This document shows, one piece after another, positions 5,664 to 9,227 of a stretch of 9,227 bases of DNA. The stretch is taken from contig JAMDAJ010000037.1 of the NCBI GenBank assembly GCA_023485925.1, positions 1 through 9,227 of the forward strand, written 5' to 3'. Numbering within the stretch: position 1 is the first letter of the stretch; the number at the start of each line of letters is the position of its first letter. The translations under genes and the position numbers were made by a program. Under the pieces are notes generated by a model. It saw only the letters and a list, made by a program, of their open reading frames with translations, was not told the origin of the DNA and made no database searches. Origin of the DNA: Patescibacteria group bacterium (GTDB taxonomy: Bacteria > Patescibacteriota > Doudnabacteria > UBA920 > 2-01-FULL-50-11).

Positions 5664-6410
5664 ATGATCAAAGCACTCAAAGATACGCGAGCCGGAGGAG
5701 TATTGCCGACAGAAGAGAAACTGAAGACGGATTTCGTCACTCTTTCGTCGCATCAATTGCGCACGCCACTTTCGGCGATAAAGTGGTTCATCGAGATCCT
5801 GCTCACCCAGCGTGCCGGTAAATTGAATAAAAAACAGATCGATTACATAAAGGAGATCCAGCGTTCCAACGAGCGGGCCATCGCCCTGGTCAACGATTTA
5901 TTGCAGGTTTCGAGAGTGCAGGAAGGCAAGCTGCACTTGGACACCGCGGAAGCCGACTTGGCTCAGCTGGTGGAAGAAGCTGTGGACGCGCACCGTTCGC
6001 TGATGACCAATAATAATATCTCTTTCCATTTGGAGATAATCAACGGGCCTTTGCCCATTATCGTGGTGGACCGAGTGAAGATTCGGCGCGTTATCAGCAA
6101 CCTGTTGAACAATGCCGTAAAATACACGCCCCGGGGCGGATCGGTGCGGGTGGTCGTCAAAAAGGAGCCTCGGGAACTGGTTTGCAGTTTTTCCGATACC
6201 GGCGTGGGAATTCCAGTTGATGAGCAGGAGCAGCTGTTCCAAAGGTTTTTCCGCGGCAGCAATGTCTCCAAAATTCAGCCGGACGGCACGGGTTTGGGCC
6301 TGTATATCGCGAAATCTTTGGTAGAAGCGCATAAGGGCAAAATTTGGTTCGAATCGGAGGAGGGGAAAGGGACGACTTTTTACTTAAGTCTCCCGACAAC
6401 TCGAAAGTAG
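5664..6410 (+). CDS. Soluble histidine kinase core without a sensor domain
   Basis: A 248-residue kinase made of the catalytic core only. About 22 residues precede the H-box (DFVTLSSHQLRTPLSAIKW, phospho-acceptor H30). HisKA spans about 20-90. HATPase_c follows with N-box SNLLNNAVKYTP (key N150), G1 DTGVGI (178-183), the FFRG F-box region (195-198) and G2 GTGLGL (208-213), ending EGKGTTFYLSLP. There is no membrane helix, PAS, GAF or HAMP domain, so input must come from another protein. The receiver encoded 16 nt upstream is the obvious candidate partner, as in a receiver-kinase hybrid split into two genes. ATG 5664 is the only sensible start; no Shine-Dalgarno sequence is visible. It is the last gene of the operon and is followed by a terminator. 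Confidence 0.93.
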   Translation: MIKALKDTRAGGVLPTEEKLKTDFVTLSSHQLRTPLSAIKWFIEILLTQRAGKLNKKQIDYIKEIQRSNERAIALVNDLLQVSRVQEGKLHLDTAEADLAQLVEEAVDAHRSLMTNNNISFHLEIINGPLPIIVVDRVKIRRVISNLLNNAVKYTPRGGSVRVVVKKEPRELVCSFSDTGVGIPVDEQEQLFQRFFRGSNVSKIQPDGTGLGLYIAKSLVEAHKGKIWFESEEGKGTTFYLSLPTTRK

Positions 6411-6426
6411 TCCGGGACAGCCGGTC

Positions 6427-6455
6427 TTTTCAAGACCTGCCAGTTATGTTAAGAT
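6427..6455 (+). promoter_or_regulatory. Candidate promoter for tRNA-Thr(GGT), inside the terminator
   Basis: An extended -10 element, TG-T-TAAGAT (6447-6455), lies in the inner part of the terminator hairpin. TTTTCA (6427-6432) is a weak -35 at 17 nt spacing. The start would fall near 6462, inside the terminator 3' arm, so the new RNA would lack the 5' arm and could not fold the terminator. The -10 hexamer is the same TAAGAT used upstream of the bL33 gene. Confidence 0.5.
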
Positions 6456-6470
6456 AACCGCAGGTTTTTT
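6435..6470 (+). terminator. Rho-independent terminator of the signalling operon
   Basis: ACCTGC (6435-6440) pairs with GCAGGT (6460-6465), with an inner GTTAT/ATAAC stem (6443-6447 with 6454-6458). The T-run covers 6465-6470. A competing hairpin, GGTCTT (6423-6428) with AAGACC (6432-6437), shares three bases with the 5' arm, so the two folds exclude each other. Confidence 0.75.
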
Positions 6471-6481
6471 AGTACTTTCGC

Positions 6482-6557
6482 GCCGACGTAGCTCAGCTGG
6501 TAGAGCAACTCCATGGTAAGGAGTAGGTCATCGGTTCAATTCCGATCGTCGGCTCCA
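6482..6557 (+). tRNA. tRNA-Thr, anticodon GGT, with encoded CCA
   Basis: A complete cloverleaf. The acceptor stem GCCGACG (6482-6488) pairs with CGTCGGC (6547-6553), with discriminator T6554 and a genomically encoded CCA (6555-6557). The D-arm is GCTC/GAGC. The anticodon stem ACTCC/GGAGT carries the loop ATGGTAA with anticodon GGT at 6515-6517 (reads ACC/ACT). The T-arm is ATCGG-TTCAATT-CCGAT. It differs from the other two tRNAs in the window, which lack CCA. The following gene starts 8 nt after CCA. Confidence 0.96.
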
Positions 6558-6565
6558 TAAAAAAT

Positions 6566-7048
6566 ATGAGAAAGGGGCTGGCTATAGTCATTGTACTTGC
6601 ATGTTCTGTTGTCGCCGCCTTTTTGATTTATTTCAGTTACGGCGATATTGGCCAGGAGACCGGCATGCCGCGTCAGGTCCAATACACTCCCGCGGCGATG
6701 TCGGAATATCCCAGTTTGGCTTCGGAACTGGCTCAGAAGACAAACGAGATATCTCCCACCCGCAGCTTCGATGATATCGGCTGGATCGCTTTGCGCATTT
6801 CTTTCGTCCCCAACGATGCCTTGGCCTATATCGAGTATACGGATACACACGTGACCTTGCGTCTGCTAGTACAGTATGGCCGTGAGAACGAAACTCTTTT
6901 GACCACGGTCCTGGCCACTTTCATTCCGCAAGAATCCGGCGGCTGGGAATTGCAGTATGGGCGCGATGTCGCATCTCGAGCTTCGGTATACAATTATCGT
7001 TTTAACGGTGACGCCAAACAGTGGATGCCGGAGGCGTCGAATATCTGA
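6566..7048 (+). CDS. Unknown membrane-anchored extracytoplasmic protein
   Basis: A 160-residue protein of unrecognised family. MRKG followed by a hydrophobic helix (about 5-24) makes an uncleaved signal anchor. C13 in VLAC resembles a lipobox, but the hydrophobic stretch continues beyond it, so lipoprotein processing is doubtful. The remainder (25-160) is soluble and probably outside the membrane, with several predicted strands (IALRISFVP, AYIEYTDTHVTLRLLVQYG, LTTVLATFIPQ, WELQYG), suggesting a small beta-rich domain. There is no Shine-Dalgarno sequence, and only 8 nt (TAAAAAAT) separate the tRNA CCA from ATG 6566, so it is probably co-transcribed with the tRNA. It ends at TGA, the only TGA stop among the intact genes here. 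The bL33 promoter begins 4 nt later. Confidence 0.75.
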   Translation: MRKGLAIVIVLACSVVAAFLIYFSYGDIGQETGMPRQVQYTPAAMSEYPSLASELAQKTNEISPTRSFDDIGWIALRISFVPNDALAYIEYTDTHVTLRLLVQYGRENETLLTTVLATFIPQESGGWELQYGRDVASRASVYNYRFNGDAKQWMPEASNI

Positions 7049-7051
7049 CGG

Positions 7052-7080
7052 TTGACACCGACCGCGGATCGGGCTAAGAT
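7052..7080 (+). promoter_or_regulatory. Promoter of the bL33 gene
   Basis: A perfect -35 TTGACA (7052-7057) and a -10 TAAGAT (7075-7080) are separated by exactly 17 nt. The start would be near 7087, giving a leader of about 118 nt that includes a GC-rich repeat. Confidence 0.7.
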
Positions 7081-7125
7081 TATTTAGTGGAATTTATATT
7101 TGTAAGATTATTCCCGGAAGCACCG

Positions 7126-7167
7126 ACCCTTTTTCTCCTTGGAGCAAGGGGAGGTTAGGAGGGGTTA
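7126..7167. repeat. CT/GA-rich repeat-like element in the bL33 leader
   Basis: A pyrimidine-rich block (ACCCTTTTTCTCCTT, 7126-7140) faces a purine-rich one (AAGGGGAGGTTAGGAGGGG, 7146-7164), so the RNA can fold into an imperfect hairpin around GGAGC. Its reverse complement has the form of the CCTCCTAACCTCCCCTTGCTCC type of dispersed intergenic repeat seen in many genomes. Copy number here is unknown. Confidence 0.45.
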
Positions 7168-7204
7168 GATTCTTTCAACAATATTACATTCATTCAGATA
7201 AATC

Positions 7205-7372
7205 ATGTCCCAAAAGCATCTCGTTAAATTGGTTTGCTCTGTCTGCAAATCCAGTAATTACTACACCAGCCGTAACGCCAAGAGCGTGACGGAAAAATTG
7301 AATATGCAGAAATATTGCAAACGCTGCCGCAAGCGCACCGAGCATAAGGAAGCAAAGGTGAAATCAAGTTAA
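7205..7372 (+). CDS. rpmG: Ribosomal protein bL33
   Basis: A 55-residue basic protein of the large ribosomal subunit. It matches bL33 in length and pattern: an N-terminal KLVCSVC, the SSNYYTSRNAK stretch, EKLNMQKYCKRC, and a basic Lys-rich tail. Cysteines C11/C14 and C38/C41 form the two CxxC pairs of a zinc ribbon, so this is the zinc-binding (C+) form rather than the cysteine-free form made in zinc limitation. ATG 7205 gives the expected N-terminus; no Shine-Dalgarno sequence is seen. The gene appears monocistronic, with its own promoter at 7052-7080 and a terminator beginning 18 nt after the stop. The common bL33-tRNA-Trp-secE-nusG arrangement is absent. Confidence 0.93.
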   Translation: MSQKHLVKLVCSVCKSSNYYTSRNAKSVTEKLNMQKYCKRCRKRTEHKEAKVKSS

Positions 7373-7389
7373 ATCTGATTAGAGTATAT

Positions 7390-7417
7390 AAAAACGGGCC
7401 TAGGAGCCCGTTTTTTT
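7390..7417. terminator. Bidirectional terminator between rpmG and the minus-strand cluster
   Basis: AAAACGGGC (7391-7399) pairs with GCCCGTTTT (7406-7414) around CTAGGA. It has seven T on the plus strand (7411-7417) and five T when read on the minus strand (complement of 7390-7394). It lies between convergent genes and can serve both. Confidence 0.88.
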
Positions 7418-7438
7418 GTGCGAGGCTTTTTCAAGTTT

Positions 7439-8047
7439 CTAAGAAGCCGGTTGAGAGGGGTTGAATATCCTTCTATAGTATTTTCTGTAGATGACAGAGA
7501 TTAACAGGACATTCGCAATCAGTAGATAGATTTGGAAGGCAGAATTTTCGACATTCCATACTGGGATTGAGGGCAGCACCAACAGGGTGCTGACTAGACC
7601 GGCTATGTAAGTCAGCCCAGTTTCCGTTTCGGGATTTGTCCAAGCTTTACGCAGGGTGGGCAGAAGCGCGAAGCCATCACCTAAAACGGCAAGCAAAATG
7701 GCCGCTTGCGGAGAGTCGATGGTCGCCCAAACAATTAGAGCGAGCGCGGAACACAAACCGCACAGCGCGTCGAACAAAGTGAGTTTCCAATAGCTTTGTC
7801 GGTTAATAAAGGAAGCCGTGAACACTATCAAAGGCAGAAACCCGGCGAGAAAAATTCTTATGGTCGCCCAAACGTCCGCGCGAGCGTATAGCGCAGCTGC
7901 GGTGCCGATGAGCGGCGCTAACGCCCATAAAGACCACGAGACACGGTTAGGTTTGGTTTTTCCTTTAAGTGTATCTCGGATATAAGCAGAAGAGCCAAAG
8001 ACGCTGACCAAGACGCTTAGAAGGACTAGTGGGTGGGCGAAATTCAT
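7439..8047 (-). CDS. Seven-helix membrane protein with internal duplication (SWEET/PQ-loop-like)
   Basis: A 202-residue integral membrane protein with seven predicted helices at about 5-23, 39-55, 62-81, 91-110, 115-131, 145-163 and 169-187. Residues 17-53 (with YIRDTLKGKTKPNRVSW) align without gaps to residues 122-158 (with LLPTLRKAWTNPETETG); G, the TL pair and several later L/A/T positions match. A 3+1+3 helix plan with such a repeat is the architecture of SWEET and other PQ-loop transporters, and the basic KxKP/N loop sits where their PQ loop would be. The similarity is structural inference and no substrate can be named. Start is ATG at 8047, with 25 nt after the stop of the upstream gene and no clear Shine-Dalgarno sequence. 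It is the last gene of the minus-strand cluster, ending near the bidirectional terminator. Confidence 0.8.
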   Translation of the reverse strand: MNFAHPLVLLSVLVSVFGSSAYIRDTLKGKTKPNRVSWSLWALAPLIGTAAALYARADVWATIRIFLAGFLPLIVFTASFINRQSYWKLTLFDALCGLCSALALIVWATIDSPQAAILLAVLGDGFALLPTLRKAWTNPETETGLTYIAGLVSTLLVLPSIPVWNVENSAFQIYLLIANVLLISVIYRKYYRRIFNPSQPAS

Positions 8048-8072
8048 TTATTCAAAAGGTGATTGATATAAT

Positions 8073-8588
8073 TTAATCACAGAACCCTTGCAACATTCCT
8101 GTCGGGAAAGCGTATTGTTGTTTTATCGCCGGGCAATCGATACTGCCGTTGCCGTCATACACCAGCGTCCAGACATTGTTTTTCTTGGCGGCTAAGAATA
8201 TGCCGCCTTCGCCTGGCTGGGGGAGACCGGGGGCAAAAAAGGAAACCCGGCCCGCAATGTAATCGTCGGTTTTCTTGGTCGCCGTCACTGTGATTTCGGA
8301 AATCGGCTTGTTATATTTCAGCGCCAGAAGATGCTGGATCTCTTCTTCCGGATTGGCATAGCAGGATTCCTCCCAAACCCGCAGACATTTATTTTTCGGC
8401 TCGCACCAGCTGTATCCGGCCGAGCCGATGCAGCCGTGTTCGTCGCGGTCGCCTCCGACCAAAGTAGTGGTCGCCGACTCTTTGGCAGTCTCCTGCGCCG
8501 GTTCATGTTTTAAATAAAAATAGGCGCCCAAGGCTATGACCAATATCACGACCAGCGCCAGAAGTGTGGCAAGTTTACCCTTATTCAT
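8073..8588 (-). CDS. Membrane-anchored cysteine-rich exported protein, unknown function
   Basis: A 171-residue protein. MNKGK and a hydrophobic helix (about 6-26) form a signal anchor, followed by a polar Thr/Ala/Glu linker (27-46). A compact cysteine-rich segment spans 50-76: C53, C62, C68, C76, in DEHGCIGSAGYSWCEPKNKC and RVWEESC. A C-terminal domain (about 82-171) includes GRVSFFAPG, GGIFLAAKKNNVWTLVYDGNG and two more cysteines (C152, C170). Six cysteines outside the membrane suggest up to three disulfides. The GSAGYxWCE type of motif is, to my memory, recurrent in exported proteins of uncultured small-genome bacteria, but I know of no assigned function. It starts 1 nt after the stop of the upstream gene, so the two are almost certainly co-translated. 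Confidence 0.82.
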   Translation of the reverse strand: MNKGKLATLLALVVILVIALGAYFYLKHEPAQETAKESATTTLVGGDRDEHGCIGSAGYSWCEPKNKCLRVWEESCYANPEEEIQHLLALKYNKPISEITVTATKKTDDYIAGRVSFFAPGLPQPGEGGIFLAAKKNNVWTLVYDGNGSIDCPAIKQQYAFPTGMLQGFCD

Positions 8589-8589
8589 A

Positions 8590-8961
8590 TTAGTGAGGAA
8601 AAATAAACTCTCCGAGGAGAAAAATAATTAAAGTTAAACCATATAGTATCGCCAGAGGTTTCCAAATCGACCACTCTTGTTGCTTGATGATGGTATAAAT
8701 CCCGATAAAAAAAGACAGGGGAGCCGAGAGAGAGAAGATAAAGGAGAGCGCGTAGGCAAGAAATGTGAGCGTCGGGTTTTTTTCGATGACGGCGGCATCT
8801 CCATTTATAAAAAACGCGAAAACAAGGGAGAGGGATATTGATGCGGCTAGGGCGATACCGAACCCCAACGCCAATTTGCCGGAAAAACTTTTAGGTACAA
8901 AAAATCCATTCCGTGGCTTTTGCGGTATCTCGAGAAAATCGCGATTAGTGTTGTTTTCCAT
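8590..8961 (-). CDS. Small three-helix membrane protein, unknown function
   Basis: A 123-residue protein with a polar N-terminal tail (1-28, rich in Asn, Pro and Lys) and three predicted helices at about 30-52, 65-92 and 101-118, ending GEFIFPH. No catalytic or transport motif is recognised. Basic residues before the first helix (KSFSGK) and after the second (KQQEW, KP) suggest a cytoplasmic N-terminus and a cytoplasmic loop between helices 2 and 3. It lies 7 nt after a 26-codon membrane-peptide ORF and 1 nt before the cysteine-rich protein gene, so it belongs to one minus-strand operon. The start ATG at 8961 has no clear Shine-Dalgarno sequence. Confidence 0.75.
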   Translation of the reverse strand: MENNTNRDFLEIPQKPRNGFFVPKSFSGKLALGFGIALAASISLSLVFAFFINGDAAVIEKNPTLTFLAYALSFIFSLSAPLSFFIGIYTIIKQQEWSIWKPLAILYGLTLIIFLLGEFIFPH

Positions 8962-8968
8962 ATTCGGT

Positions 8969-9049
8969 CTAGTCTTTTGATTCCTTGACCGCGATCCAAA
9001 CGATCACCCCGATAATAACTAAGCCGAAAATGATTACAATACTTAGCAT
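8969..9049 (-). CDS. 26-residue single-helix membrane peptide (small ORF)
   Basis: A 27-codon ORF from ATG (complement of 9047-9049) to TAG (complement of 8969-8971). The product is hydrophobic for residues 2-21 (MLSIVIIFGLVIIGVIVWIA) and ends in a charged VKESKD tail, a typical one-helix membrane peptide. It is 7 nt from the start of the next minus-strand gene, which supports translation as part of that operon. TATAGT directly precedes the ATG, but there is no matching -35 box and no Shine-Dalgarno sequence. It could be a chance ORF; the helix-plus-charged-tail design and the close spacing argue for a real gene. Confidence 0.5.
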   Translation of the reverse strand: MLSIVIIFGLVIIGVIVWIAVKESKD

Positions 9050-9073
9050 ACTATAGAATTAGAAAGTAATATT

Positions 9074-9093
9074 GTTCGAGCGAAGTCGAGAAC
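9074..9093. repeat. Short palindromic repeat between the two small ORFs
   Basis: GTTCGAGCGAAGTCGAGAAC is an imperfect palindrome (GTTC/GAAC outer, TCGA blocks inner) of the kind widely found as a dispersed intergenic repeat. It lies in the 77-nt gap between the two 26-codon ORFs. Confidence 0.45.
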
Positions 9094-9126
9094 CAGTTAT
9101 GTTCTTAAATTCCCTATTACAGCGTT

Positions 9127-9207
9127 CTATTTGAAACTCATCCAAAAAAACCAAGTACCGATAAGGAATATCACCCCGCCCCATAATACTTGTCCGTCCT
9201 TGAACAT
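9127..9207 (-). CDS. Second 26-residue single-helix membrane peptide (small ORF)
   Basis: A 27-codon ORF from ATG (complement of 9205-9207) to TAG (complement of 9127-9129), with an in-frame stop (TAG) four codons upstream of the ATG that fixes the start. The product has a polar start (MFKDGQ), a hydrophobic, Trp-rich helix (VLWGGVIFLIGTWFFWM) and ends SFK. A TATAGT hexamer on the minus strand (9221-9216) lies 8 nt before the ATG, so a transcript could begin at or next to the start codon, i.e. be leaderless; the -35 region lies beyond the window. Family unknown. Being this short it may be spurious, though its composition is that of a membrane peptide. Confidence 0.42.
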   Translation of the reverse strand: MFKDGQVLWGGVIFLIGTWFFWMSFK

Positions 9208-9227
9208 CTGGCGATACTATATGGTTT

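Noticed and set aside
3496..6399. Several 60-140-codon minus-strand ORFs inside the kinase and receiver genes
   Set aside because: They are antisense shadows of genes with intact catalytic motifs on the plus strand and show no family features.
7046..7100. TGA read as an amino acid (alternative genetic code) extending the 6566 gene
   Set aside because: Readthrough would add only about 15 codons overlapping the bL33 promoter, and no other gene in the window contains an internal TGA, so standard code is adequate.
1..9227. CRISPR arrays, rRNA genes, toxin-antitoxin or prophage genes
   Set aside because: No regularly spaced direct repeats, rRNA motifs or recognisable genes of these classes were seen on either strand.

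Overview
The window reads like chromosomal sequence from a Candidate Phyla Radiation (Patescibacteria, Parcubacteria-like) bacterium. This is an inference from the small compact genes, many short membrane or exported proteins without recognisable families, stand-alone CheY-like receivers with a KA(N/D)Y ending, frequent absence of Shine-Dalgarno sequences, and roughly balanced base composition. Stops are TAA, TAG and one TGA, so the standard bacterial code fits. No species can be named.

Layout. 1-236 is the 3' end of tsf (EF-Ts), followed by a membrane-anchored TPR protein (291-1145). A consensus promoter (1134-1162) overlaps the end of the TPR gene and leads through an 80-bp MITE-like inverted repeat into tRNA-Thr(TGT) and tRNA-Tyr(GTA), closed by a strong terminator (1507-1540). 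Directly after it lies a decayed IS200/IS605 element (about 1541-2100) with hairpins at both ends and a frameshifted tnpA.

The core of the window is a six-gene signalling operon (2277-6410). It starts at an extended -10 promoter (2166-2174), has a terminator just upstream (2118-2157), and ends in another (6435-6470). Gene order is receiver protein, 90-residue unknown protein, small membrane protein, membrane GAF-PAS histidine kinase, second receiver, and a soluble histidine kinase with no sensor. None of these proteins has a DNA-binding or enzymatic output domain. The set therefore looks like a CheY-type or phosphorelay circuit acting through protein contacts; its target is not in the window.

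A second tRNA unit follows: tRNA-Thr(GGT) with an encoded CCA. Its likely promoter sits inside the loop of the preceding terminator. It is followed after 8 nt by a membrane-anchored unknown protein (6566-7048). Ribosomal protein bL33 (7205-7372) has its own TTGACA-17-TAAGAT promoter and a bidirectional terminator (7390-7417).

The right end is a convergent minus-strand cluster: two 26-codon single-helix membrane peptides (9207-9127, 9049-8969), a three-helix membrane protein (8961-8590), a cysteine-rich exported protein (8588-8073) and a seven-helix protein with an internal duplication resembling SWEET/PQ-loop proteins (8047-7439). The most interesting items are the sensor-poor two-component operon, the promoter nested in a terminator, the paired 26-residue peptides and the SWEET-like duplication.
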